Part shown: positions 48,217-56,864 of the stretch, one piece after another
Layout: each line of letters opens with the position of its first letter
Position numbering within the stretch: position 1 is the first letter of the stretch
Source of the DNA: an uncultured Bacteroidota bacterium
GTDB taxonomy: Bacteria; Bacteroidota; Bacteroidia; Flavobacteriales; Flavobacteriaceae
Assembly: GCA_902628605.1 (NCBI GenBank)
Contig: CACONV010000002.1
Coordinates: 1 to 64,000, forward strand
Direction of reading: 5' to 3'
DNA: 64,000 nt
Notes under the pieces: generated by a model
The model's database searches: none
Told to the model about the DNA's origin: nothing
The model's input: only the letters and a program-made list of their open reading frames with translations
Program-made: the position numbers and the translations under genes

Positions 48217-50661
48217 ATGAAAAAAAAACTGATTCACTCAATATTAATTTTAACATCTTTTCTATTATCATCACAAGAAAAAACCTCTTACCAAATTCCA
48301 AAGAAAGAATTACTGGAATTAATTGACGTTGAGCTTGCTCCCTCAGTTATTAAAGACAGTAAAAATGAAAATTTTGTTCTTTTATACAGAGATGCTTATA
48401 AAAGTATTTCCGATTTATCGCAAAAAGAACTTAGAATTGCCGGACTTAGAGTCAACCCATCAAAATATATTGGAAGTAGAACAACTTACTACAAAAACGT
48501 TAAAGTTTTAAAATTATCAAAAACTAAAGAACCCACACAATTACAAGGCTTACCATTAAATCCAAAGCTTTCAAACTTTAATATTTCTCCAGATGAGTCC
48601 AAAATCGCATTAACAAATACCACAAATGAAGGAGTGGAATTATGGATAGCTGATCTAAAAACCCTTACAGCCAAGAGGATATACAGTTCAAACATAAATG
48701 CAACCCTTGGAAATCCTATTACATGGTTAAAGAACAGTAATGAACTTTTAATAAAAACCATCCCAGATAGCAGGAAAGCTTTGATCGATAGAAATAGTAT
48801 TGTCCCAACAGGACCTACTATAACTGAAAATGAAGGACAAAAAGCTCAAAACAGAACATATCAGGATTTAATCAAAAATCCTGACGATGCATTTAATTTC
48901 ACTCAGCTAAGTTTATCAAATATTGTTAAAATAAATCTTGAAGGAAGAGAAAAAAAGTTTTTAGAATCTAAAATGTACCGCTCAGTTTCAGTTTCTCCAA
49001 ATGGTAACCTGATTATGGTTAGTTTTATAAAAAAACCTTTTTCATATTTAGTCCCCTACTACAGATTTCCAACCGAGTATAGAGTTTATAGTAATGAAGG
49101 TGATTTAGTAAAAGTTATTCAAGACTCTCCACTTACAGAGGAACTTCCAAAAGGTAGAATGTCGACAACAACAGAACCTAGAAATATTGGATGGAGAAAA
49201 GATCTTGGTGCATCATTATATTTCTTTAAGGCTCTAGATAATGGAGATCCCCAAAATAAAGTTGAATATAGAGATGCTCTTTACCAGTGGGATTATCCAT
49301 TTTATAGTGAACCCAAATTAATACTTAAAGTAAATAACCGTTTATCAAATGTTATTTGGGGAAATAATAATATAGCTATAGCTAATGACATTTGGTGGAA
49401 CAATAGAAATGTAAAAACTTATTTATTTAATCCATCCAAAACATCTAAGAAAGCTTCGGTTATTGAAAATCGAAATTATCAAGACATTTATTCTGATCCT
49501 GGTAGCTTTTTAATGAAAAATAGTAAATACAAAACCAAAGTACTAGATATAAAAAATAATACTGCTTACCTTATAGGTTCTGGATTCACCGATAAAGGTC
49601 AGTTCCCTTTTATTGATAAAATAAATTTGGAGAAAAATACTAAAGAAAGAGTATACCAATCCTCTTTCACAAAAAAATATGAAAATATTATCGATTATGA
49701 TCCAGAAAAAAAAGTGGCTTTTGTAAGAATCGAGTCACCAAAAGAATATCCAAATTATTACTTTAGGAATGTTAGCTTAAACAAGCTAAACAGAATCACA
49801 TTTTTTAAAAATCCCTTTAAAGCACTTGAAAAAGTTAAAAAAGAAATCATTACCTATAAAAGAGACGATGGTCTTGATTTAAGCGGAGTACTATATTTGC
49901 CTAAAGATGCATCTGTAGAAGACAAAAAACCTATGATTTTGTGGGCATACCCAAGAGAGTACAAAGATAAGTCTACTGCCTCTCAGAAGAGAAGTAATCC
50001 GAATACCTTTACTTATCCATCTATGCGAAATCCAATTTATTGGGCAACACAAGGATATGTTGTATTAGACAGAGCTGAGTTTCCTATTGTGGGAGAAGGA
50101 GATGAAGAGCCAAATGATTCTTTTAGAAAGCAACTAGTTGCAAATGGAAAAGCTGCTATAGATGCTGTTGATAAATTGGGTTTTATTGATAAAGAAAGAG
50201 TTGGAGTTGGCGGACATAGTTATGGAGCATTCATGGTTGCTAACTTATTAAGTCATAGTAATTTATTTGCTGCGGGAATTGCTAGAAGTGGAGCATATAA
50301 CAGAACCTTAACTCCTTTTGGATTCCAAAGCGAAGAGAGGAGCTATTGGGAAGCACCTAATGTTTATTATTCGATGTCACCTTTCATGCACGCTAATAAA
50401 ATGAAAACACCTCTCTTGTTAGTTCATGGTGAGGAAGATAACAACTCAGGAACCTATCCATTACAAAGCGTGAGATATTTTAATGCACTAAAAGGACTCG
50501 GTGCAACTACGAGACTTGTTATGTTTCCAAAAGAAAGTCACGGTTATAGAGCTAAAGAATCGATATTACATCTTATTTGGGAACAAGACCGATGGCTGGA
50601 CATGCATGTAAAAAACAAAAAGAAGAAGTTAGTTAAAGAAAAAAATAAACCAAAGGGATAA
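48217..50661 (+). CDS. S9D glutamyl-endopeptidase-like peptidase
   Basis: Secreted serine peptidase resembling the chloroplast glutamyl endopeptidase (CGEP) group of family S9. Signal peptide (MKKKLIHSILILTSFLLSSQ), an N-terminal beta-propeller with WIADLKT, NISPDES and SVSPNGN blades, and a hydrolase domain with Ser668 (GGHSYGAFMVAN), Asp741 (HGEEDNNSGTYPLQS) and His775 (PKESHGYRAKE). The sequences IARSGAYNRTLTPFGFQSEER and MSPFMHANKMKTPLLLVHGEEDNN are particularly CGEP-like. At 814 residues it is long for the family's bacterial members. It follows the SusCD pair behind a terminator. Confidence 0.9.
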   Translation: MKKKLIHSILILTSFLLSSQEKTSYQIPKKELLELIDVELAPSVIKDSKNENFVLLYRDAYKSISDLSQKELRIAGLRVNPSKYIGSRTTYYKNVKVLKLSKTKEPTQLQGLPLNPKLSNFNISPDESKIALTNTTNEGVELWIADLKTLTAKRIYSSNINATLGNPITWLKNSNELLIKTIPDSRKALIDRNSIVPTGPTITENEGQKAQNRTYQDLIKNPDDAFNFTQLSLSNIVKINLEGREKKFLESKMYRSVSVSPNGNLIMVSFIKKPFSYLVPYYRFPTEYRVYSNEGDLVKVIQDSPLTEELPKGRMSTTTEPRNIGWRKDLGASLYFFKALDNGDPQNKVEYRDALYQWDYPFYSEPKLILKVNNRLSNVIWGNNNIAIANDIWWNNRNVKTYLFNPSKTSKKASVIENRNYQDIYSDPGSFLMKNSKYKTKVLDIKNNTAYLIGSGFTDKGQFPFIDKINLEKNTKERVYQSSFTKKYENIIDYDPEKKVAFVRIESPKEYPNYYFRNVSLNKLNRITFFKNPFKALEKVKKEIITYKRDDGLDLSGVLYLPKDASVEDKKPMILWAYPREYKDKSTASQKRSNPNTFTYPSMRNPIYWATQGYVVLDRAEFPIVGEGDEEPNDSFRKQLVANGKAAIDAVDKLGFIDKERVGVGGHSYGAFMVANLLSHSNLFAAGIARSGAYNRTLTPFGFQSEERSYWEAPNVYYSMSPFMHANKMKTPLLLVHGEEDNNSGTYPLQSVRYFNALKGLGATTRLVMFPKESHGYRAKESILHLIWEQDRWLDMHVKNKKKKLVKEKNKPKG

Positions 50662-50693
50662 AAAAATTGTATATTTAATGTAAACAAACAGTT

Positions 50694-50900
50694 ATGAATG
50701 AGATAGTTGCCGTATTTATAGCGATTTTTGTTCTTATAGGAGGTATTGTCGCATATGGGGTCATCAGCACCTCAATGGGTTACGAGGAGGATGAAAACCA
50801 AAATTATATTCCTGACCGTCTAGAACGTATGTTTGGTAAAGACCCAAGTTCAAAAAAGGGAAAAGAACAAGATAAAAAACAAAAAAAAGTTTCAAAATAA
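50694..50900 (+). CDS. small single-pass membrane protein with DxNxIPDxxE motif
   Basis: A 68-residue protein. Residues 1-26 form a hydrophobic helix (IVAVFIAIFVLIGGIVAYGVI), then an acidic stretch with DENQNYIPDRLERMFGKDP, which resembles the DxDxNxIPDxxE calcium-binding-like motif of small Bacteroidota membrane proteins, and a Lys-rich tail. I do not know its function. It lies 32 bases after the peptidase gene and about 95 bases before thiolase. It has a plausible ATG and no obvious ribosome-binding site. Confidence 0.6.
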   Translation: MNEIVAVFIAIFVLIGGIVAYGVISTSMGYEEDENQNYIPDRLERMFGKDPSSKKGKEQDKKQKKVSK

Positions 50901-50995
50901 ACTTAAATAATTTATAAAATTTTTTGATAGGCTTTTAAGCCCAATTTAATCTCATTATTGTAAATTGATATACTTAATTAAATTACCTAAATTCT

Positions 50996-52198
50996 ATGGA
51001 AGCATATATTTATGACGCGGTAAGGACAGTCAGAGGTAAGGGGAATAATAAAGGTGCCTTACTAGGTATCACTCCTACTGAACTTGTAAAACAAACCATG
51101 GTACATTTAAAAGAGAAACACAATATCGATACAACTTTGGTAGAGGATATTATTCTAGGCTGTGTTACTCAAGTTATGGACCAGGCAGCAAATATTGCAA
51201 AATCTGCAGCACAAGCTGCTGAATATGGTGATCACTTGTGCGGTGTAACTCTGAATAGATTTTGTGGTTCAGGTCTTGAATCAATCAATCAAGCATCGGC
51301 CTACATTAAATCTGGTTACAAAGATTTAGTTATTGCAGGAGGTGTTGAATGTATGTCTCGTGTGAAAATGGGTTCCGATGGTGGAGGTATGTTTATAGAT
51401 CCCAATCTTGCAATACCAGGAAATATAATTCCTCAGGGAATTTCTGCTGATTTAATCGCTTCAAAATATGGTTACACTAGAGAAGACACTGACAAATATG
51501 CTGTTGAATCTCAAAAAAGAGCTGCTAAAGCTGATGAAAATAATTATTTTAAATCTAGAATATCCGTTAGGGACAACAATGGAATTGAAATACTTTCAAC
51601 TGATGAAAATATTCGTCCTGATACAAATCTTAATGGATTATCTAGTTTGATGCCTGCATTTGAAATGATAGGAGGAATGGGAGGGTTTAATGATGTTGCG
51701 TTAGATAAGTACCCAGAGGTTGAAAAAATTAATCATGTACATCACGCAGGAAACTCTTCCGCAATTGTTGACGGGGCCGCAATTACTTTAATTGGTAATA
51801 AAGATGCTGGTGAGAAATTAAATCTTAGACCAAGATTCAAAATTTTAACTGCCGCTGTACAAGGTGTTGATCCAACAATTATGCTAACAGGTCCTGCACC
51901 AGCTTCAATGAAGGCATTGAAACAATCGGGTATGAAGTTAAGTGACATTGATCTTTTTGAAGTTAATGAGGCTTTTTCTGCTATTCCGATGCTATTCATG
52001 GAAAAAACAGGTATAGATCCTAGCGTTGTTAATGTTAATGGTGGATCAATTGCTATGGGACACCCTTTAGGAGCTACAGGATGTATATTAACCGGGACCA
52101 TAATGGATGAAATTGAACGTAGAGATTTGAATACTGGGTTAATAACCCTCTGTATAGGTGGAGGAATGGGTATTGCAACAATTATAGAACGTATTTAA
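50996..52198 (+). CDS. fadA: acetyl-CoA acyltransferase (thiolase)
   Basis: Thiolase that cleaves 3-ketoacyl-CoA (degradative direction) or condenses acetyl-CoA. The acyl-accepting Cys90 lies in NRFCGSGLESINQA, the C-terminal His/Cys active sites are in GGSIAMGHPLGATGCILTG and LCIGGGMGIATIIERI. N-terminal DAVRTVRGKGNNKGALLG is typical. At 400 residues it is full length. The next gene, five bases downstream, encodes the FadB/FadJ-type enzyme, so this is the beta-oxidation thiolase rather than a PHB one. No acyl-CoA dehydrogenase is present in the window. Confidence 0.94.
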   Translation: MEAYIYDAVRTVRGKGNNKGALLGITPTELVKQTMVHLKEKHNIDTTLVEDIILGCVTQVMDQAANIAKSAAQAAEYGDHLCGVTLNRFCGSGLESINQASAYIKSGYKDLVIAGGVECMSRVKMGSDGGGMFIDPNLAIPGNIIPQGISADLIASKYGYTREDTDKYAVESQKRAAKADENNYFKSRISVRDNNGIEILSTDENIRPDTNLNGLSSLMPAFEMIGGMGGFNDVALDKYPEVEKINHVHHAGNSSAIVDGAAITLIGNKDAGEKLNLRPRFKILTAAVQGVDPTIMLTGPAPASMKALKQSGMKLSDIDLFEVNEAFSAIPMLFMEKTGIDPSVVNVNGGSIAMGHPLGATGCILTGTIMDEIERRDLNTGLITLCIGGGMGIATIIERI

Positions 52199-52203
52199 AC
52201 ATA

Positions 52204-54354
52204 ATGAAAAGTATTAAAGATAAATTTTTGAGTTACTCTGTAGACAAAGATGGGGTTGCATTAATCGAAATAAATCAAAAAGATGAGCCGGCAAATCTGC
52301 TCACACTTGATTTTATTACCAGGTACTTTGAAATAGCAAAAAGTGCCATAGAAGATAAAAACGTAAAAGGAGTAATCGTTACATCAGGAAGGCCCATTTT
52401 TATGGCAGGTGGAGATTTGAGAATGCTCGCAAAGCCTATAACAGATAAAAAAGAGTTTTTTGAAGGGATTATGTTTTTTCACAAAGGACTTAGAGAAATT
52501 GAAACTTCTGGGAAACCATTCGTGGCAGCAATCAATGGAACTGCACTAGGAGGTGGTCTCGAGCTTTGCTTATCTTGCCACTTCAGAATATCACTAAGCT
52601 CAACAAAAATTAAAATCGGTTTCCCTGAAATAAAAGCTGGAATATTTCCAGGTGCTGGAGGTACTTCTAAGGCTCCGTATATCCTAGGCTTACAAAATTC
52701 TCTAATGTACATTCTTCAAGGGATTGAGGCAAGACCTCAAAAGGCTTTAAATGATGGATTAATAGATTTAGTTGTTGATTCTCAAGAAGAGATGATTACG
52801 AAGGCGAAAGAACACATAATAAATATTAAAAACCCTGTTCAGCCATGGGATAATAAAAAACATAAAATCCCAGGAGGAGGTATTTGGACACCTAATGGTG
52901 TTCAAACTTTAGCTGGAGCGTCAGGGAATGTGGGTAAACTCACCCATGGAAATTATCCATCTGCTCAAAAGGTTCTCAAAGTTATCCATGATGGAATACA
53001 AATACCAATCGACAGAGCACTTGAAATTGAAGCTCGTTATTTTATAGAGGCAGTTACAAGCAAAGAGGCAAAAAATATGATTCGAACCGGATTCTTCGGG
53101 ATTCAAGGTGCTGCAAAAGGAAAAGCAAGACCTGAAAACGAGGAGAAGTACGAGATTAATAAAATTGGAATTTTAGGAGCAGGTATGATGGGTTCAGGAA
53201 TTGCGTATGTTTCTGCAAGAGCTGGAATGGAAGTAATTTTAAAAGATGTTACTATTGATGGAGCAAAAAAAGGTAAATCATATTCTGAAGAACTACTTAA
53301 AAAAGCAATTTCAAGAGGGAGATCAACAGAAGAAAAAAAACAAATTACTTTATCTAAGATTACACCAACTGACAACCCAAAAGATGTAGAAGGCAGCGAT
53401 TTAATTATTGAAGCAGTTTTTGAAAATGTAGATTTAAAAGATAAAGTTACCAAAGAAACTGAGGCTGTTTTGGGAGAGGACAAAATTTATGGTTCAAATA
53501 CTTCAACCATCCCAATTAGTTTGCTGGCCAACTCTTCTAAAAGACCTCAAAATTTCATTGGAATTCACTTTTTTTCTCCAGTTGACAAAATGCCACTTGT
53601 TGAAATCATTGTTGGGGACAAAACTTCGGATAGAGCAATTGCAGCAGCTATTGATTACACAGTTGCTATTAGAAAAGTACCTATAATAGTTAATGATAGT
53701 AGAGGGTTTTTTACATCTAGATGTTTTGGAACTTATGTTAGTGAAGGAATGTTTCTTCTAGAAGAAGGAGTAGCTCCTCAAATAATTGAAAGAATAGCTA
53801 TTAAAAAAGGAATGCCTGTAGGACCGCTTGCTGTTCACGATGAGGTTTCATTAACACTTAGCGCCCATGTTTTTGAAAGTGACCCTTCTGAAAAAAAGGA
53901 TTCAGAAAAAAGGACTTACGACTTAGTTAAAAAATTAATAAATACTCATAATAGAACTGGTAAAAGAGACGGTGCCGGTTTCTACGATTATCCAAAAGGA
54001 AAACAAAAGAGATTGTGGAAAGGATTGAATGAGGTATTTAATCAAAAAAAAGATGTGTTCTCAGAAAATACAATTTCAAAACGATTATTGCACAGACAAT
54101 CGCTCGAAAGCTTCAGATGTCTTACTGAAGGAGTACTTCGTTCTACAACTGACGGAGATATTGGTTCAGTTCTTGGGTGGGGTTTCCCAATTTATACGGG
54201 TGGAGCTTTATCATATATAGATTATATCGGAATAGATAATTTTATAGAAGATTGCGATGAGTTTAAATCTAAATTTGGTAACCACTGGGATGTACCCTCT
54301 GAACTCAGAAAATTATTAAAAGAGAAAAAATCTGTTCACGATTTTAAAATCTAA
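52204..54354 (+). CDS. fadJ: multifunctional fatty-acid oxidation enzyme (enoyl-CoA hydratase / 3-hydroxyacyl-CoA dehydrogenase)
   Basis: FadB/FadJ-type trifunctional chain. Residues about 1-200 form the enoyl-CoA hydratase (crotonase) domain (RPIFMAGGDLRML, FVAAINGTALGGGLELCLSCHFRIS, GFPEIKAGIFPGAGGTSKAPYILG). From about residue 320 the 3-hydroxyacyl-CoA dehydrogenase domain starts with the NAD-binding motif KIGILGAGMMGSGIAYVSARAG and contains GSNTSTIPIS and FIGIHFFSPVDKMPLVEII. C-terminal helical domains follow (GKRDGAGFYDYPKG). The length of 716 residues matches the family. It forms an operon with fadA, with five bases between stop and start. Confidence 0.94.
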   Translation: MKSIKDKFLSYSVDKDGVALIEINQKDEPANLLTLDFITRYFEIAKSAIEDKNVKGVIVTSGRPIFMAGGDLRMLAKPITDKKEFFEGIMFFHKGLREIETSGKPFVAAINGTALGGGLELCLSCHFRISLSSTKIKIGFPEIKAGIFPGAGGTSKAPYILGLQNSLMYILQGIEARPQKALNDGLIDLVVDSQEEMITKAKEHIINIKNPVQPWDNKKHKIPGGGIWTPNGVQTLAGASGNVGKLTHGNYPSAQKVLKVIHDGIQIPIDRALEIEARYFIEAVTSKEAKNMIRTGFFGIQGAAKGKARPENEEKYEINKIGILGAGMMGSGIAYVSARAGMEVILKDVTIDGAKKGKSYSEELLKKAISRGRSTEEKKQITLSKITPTDNPKDVEGSDLIIEAVFENVDLKDKVTKETEAVLGEDKIYGSNTSTIPISLLANSSKRPQNFIGIHFFSPVDKMPLVEIIVGDKTSDRAIAAAIDYTVAIRKVPIIVNDSRGFFTSRCFGTYVSEGMFLLEEGVAPQIIERIAIKKGMPVGPLAVHDEVSLTLSAHVFESDPSEKKDSEKRTYDLVKKLINTHNRTGKRDGAGFYDYPKGKQKRLWKGLNEVFNQKKDVFSENTISKRLLHRQSLESFRCLTEGVLRSTTDGDIGSVLGWGFPIYTGGALSYIDYIGIDNFIEDCDEFKSKFGNHWDVPSELRKLLKEKKSVHDFKI

Positions 54355-54446
54355 TTAGTTTGATTCAATAATGATTTTAAATATTTTAATAAGATTTTTG
54401 ATTTATTGCTTCTATACCTTGGTAAAAGATTAAATTGATATAAACA

Positions 54447-55031
54447 CTACCAAAATTTATTTTCTAACATTGAAATAAAGGAAATTCCAGCCGCTGCACC
54501 TGAGACGAAAAGATTCCAATCACGGTCTTTTGCTTTAATTACATTTAGAAAGAAAAATGAAATTAAAATAATAAAAAATACAACTATTAGTTGTCCAAAT
54601 TCAATTCCTAAATTAAATCCAAATAATGGTTTAATTATTGATGACTTATCTAAAATTAAAGCCTTAAAATAGTTTGAAAAATCCATACCATGAATAAGTC
54701 CAAAGAAAAGTGCCATAAAATAATTTTTACTCATATTAGCATATTCCCCTTTTAGATTTGAATCCATTACATTGTTCAAAGCAGTAATAAATATGGTTGT
54801 GGGAATAAGGAACTTTATAATACCTGAGGAGATGTTAAATAAATCAAACGAAACTAAGGCCAAGGTAATACTATGTCCAATGGTAAATGCGGTAACAAGA
54901 ATAAGAATTTTTTTCCATTGTTGTATCCTGTAAACAGCACACAGGACTATTAAAAAAAGGATATGATCATATCCATTTAGATTAGATATATGCTCGAAAC
55001 CCAACTTAAGGTAAAATTTAAATGGATTCAT
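54447..55031 (-). CDS. HupE/UreJ-type membrane protein
   Basis: Integral membrane protein of the HupE/UreJ_2 family (hydrogenase or urease accessory family), which in some members transports nickel. About six to seven hydrophobic segments are visible in 194 residues. The N-terminal ILFLIVLCAVYRIQQWKKILILVTAFTIGHSITLAL carries the GHS-Thr-L motif conserved in these proteins, and FFGLIHGMDF the second one. No hydrogenase or urease genes are nearby. It starts one base from the DUF6702 gene, and the same pairing appears in other Flavobacteriia, so a link to this partner is more likely than to a nickel enzyme. Confidence 0.82.
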   Translation of the reverse strand: MNPFKFYLKLGFEHISNLNGYDHILFLIVLCAVYRIQQWKKILILVTAFTIGHSITLALVSFDLFNISSGIIKFLIPTTIFITALNNVMDSNLKGEYANMSKNYFMALFFGLIHGMDFSNYFKALILDKSSIIKPLFGFNLGIEFGQLIVVFFIILISFFFLNVIKAKDRDWNLFVSGAAAGISFISMLENKFW

Positions 55032-55032
55032 T

Positions 55033-55548
55033 TCAAAAATTTAATTCATAAGTTGATGTTTCCTTATTCAACATTATACTTTTAGATTTATCATTCACAT
55101 GAATATAAACTATATTGTTTTGATCATAAAATAAATCTGTAAAGACTGCATTTTTTATTTCCATAGAGTTAAATTTCGCCTCCACAGATTTTTCAAGGTA
55201 TATCCAAAGGGCCGTATTGTCTCCCTGCCCACTCAGTTTTTTTTTCTTTATTTCTAGACAGATTTTTTTTTTATTAAATTTTACATAAAAAAATCTGTTC
55301 AGATAATCCATCAACATTTTATCTGCATCGGAGCGTTCATTTGGCTGACAAAAGGCTAATTCTTTACTGTATGGGTCAAATATTAAAGCTTCGTTGACAT
55401 CAGTTAAAAAAAGTTTCAAATTAACGCTAAGTAGTTTCTCTTTTGGGTAAAATTCAATTTCACACAAGGATAACCTTAAAGGATGAGCAAAATTAACACT
55501 AGATGAGAGAAATAAAGCAAGAAACCATTGATACACGCTACCTTTCAA
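55033..55548 (-). CDS. DUF6702 family exported protein
   Basis: Conserved flavobacterial protein of the DUF6702 family, with unknown function. A short signal (YQWFLALFLSSSVNFA) predicts export; the start HPLRLSLCEIEFYPKEKLLSVNLKLFLTDVNEAL is typical of the family. The rest is beta-rich, with the C-terminal DLFYDQNNIVYIHVNDKSKSIMLNKETSTYELNF. The length of 171 residues is normal. It lies between the M19 dipeptidase (nine-base gap) and the HupE-like gene (one-base gap), so the three form one minus-strand operon. Confidence 0.78.
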   Translation of the reverse strand: MKGSVYQWFLALFLSSSVNFAHPLRLSLCEIEFYPKEKLLSVNLKLFLTDVNEALIFDPYSKELAFCQPNERSDADKMLMDYLNRFFYVKFNKKKICLEIKKKKLSGQGDNTALWIYLEKSVEAKFNSMEIKNAVFTDLFYDQNNIVYIHVNDKSKSIMLNKETSTYELNF

Positions 55549-55557
55549 TTAAATAAA

Positions 55558-56808
55558 CTAGATTGAATTGGTTCCTGCTTTTTCTGCGTAAGCTTGAACC
55601 TCTCTGAAGACACGTAATAAATTTCCACCCCAAATTTTTTCAATTTGCTCCTCATTGTAACCTCGCCTAACAAGCTCAACTGTAATATTCTTTATTTCAC
55701 TGACATCAAAAACACCGTCAATGCCACCACCTCCGTCAAAATCACAACCAATACCAACATGATCAATCCCAGCAATTTTGACTATATGATCGATGTGATC
55801 AACCACGTGACCTACATTTGCTGATGGGTCAGGATATTGTTTGTTTATTAGATTTATTTTTTTTCTGTAATCATCACGCTCATCTACATTCATTTCTGAA
55901 ACTGCCTTCATATTTAATCGAAATGCTGCTAACGCTGAATCACGCTTTATATTCGGCTTAGCTTCACGCAAATAATTACTTAACATTGTTAATTGAACCA
56001 CTCCCCTATTTTTTGCAATTAACTTCAGCATTTCATCTGTGAAATTACGCTTGTGATTAGTTACCGCCCTTGCATTTGAATGACTTGCAATTATAGGAGC
56101 TTTAGATATTTTTATGGCATCATAAAAAACACTATCATTCCCATGGGAAACATCGACCATTATTCCTAATCTGTTCATTTCGCCAATAACCTTTGATCCT
56201 AAATCACTTATTCCATTATGTTCCATACCGTCAGGATCAGTGGCTGAATCAGCGAGATCATTGTTTGAAGAATGGACCAAGGTGATATAACGCACACCTT
56301 TATTGAAATAAAGTTCAACATTTGATATATCGCTGCCTATTGGATATCCATTTTCAATCCCTATATAAATAGCATGTTTTCCTTCCTTTTCTAAAGCATA
56401 TGCATCATCAGGATTTAACGCTAAACCAACTTTGTCAGAATTTCTATCAATAGACGTCGTTATTGAATCTATCATTTGCAAACAAAGGGATTTAGCTCTT
56501 CCATTACCATCGTCATCTCGTATGTCTTGAGCAACAAAAGCAGCAAAAAAGATAGCATCTAAATCGCCTTCTTTCATTCTCGGGTAATCTACTTTAGAAC
56601 CTGTTTTTTTTGGATCATGTCTGACCGCCATATCAAAACCCGGCTCAATCATTCTAAGTGGTGTATCCGCGTGGGTATCTAGCGTAAGAACCCTATTATG
56701 TATTTTGTGCGCGAGTTTAATTAACTCTTTTTCAGACTCATTTTTACTATCACTACATCCATTTGTAAGTAGCATAAAAATGACTATAATTATAAATTTA
56801 TTTCCCAA
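55558..56808 (-). CDS. M19 membrane dipeptidase, lipoprotein
   Basis: Zinc dipeptidase of family M19 (renal dipeptidase), which hydrolyses dipeptides, including some containing D-residues. The lipoprotein signal (FIIIVIFMLLTNGC) precedes the TIM-barrel domain. Metal ligands appear as TLDTHADTPLRM (HxD), YIGIENGYPIG (bridging Glu), YITLVHSSNND and MVDVSHGNDSVF (His), and PIIASHSNARAV (His). HVGIGCDFDGGGG is the conserved C-terminal signature. At 416 residues it is normal. It is the first gene of an operon with the DUF6702 and HupE-like genes and lies 56 bases from the divergent sugar porter. Confidence 0.93.
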   Translation of the reverse strand: MGNKFIIIVIFMLLTNGCSDSKNESEKELIKLAHKIHNRVLTLDTHADTPLRMIEPGFDMAVRHDPKKTGSKVDYPRMKEGDLDAIFFAAFVAQDIRDDDGNGRAKSLCLQMIDSITTSIDRNSDKVGLALNPDDAYALEKEGKHAIYIGIENGYPIGSDISNVELYFNKGVRYITLVHSSNNDLADSATDPDGMEHNGISDLGSKVIGEMNRLGIMVDVSHGNDSVFYDAIKISKAPIIASHSNARAVTNHKRNFTDEMLKLIAKNRGVVQLTMLSNYLREAKPNIKRDSALAAFRLNMKAVSEMNVDERDDYRKKINLINKQYPDPSANVGHVVDHIDHIVKIAGIDHVGIGCDFDGGGGIDGVFDVSEIKNITVELVRRGYNEEQIEKIWGGNLLRVFREVQAYAEKAGTNSI

Positions 56809-56864
56809 TTTTTATTATTTCCGTCTAATTTACAAATAAATCGATTTCATTATACCTTTACAAT

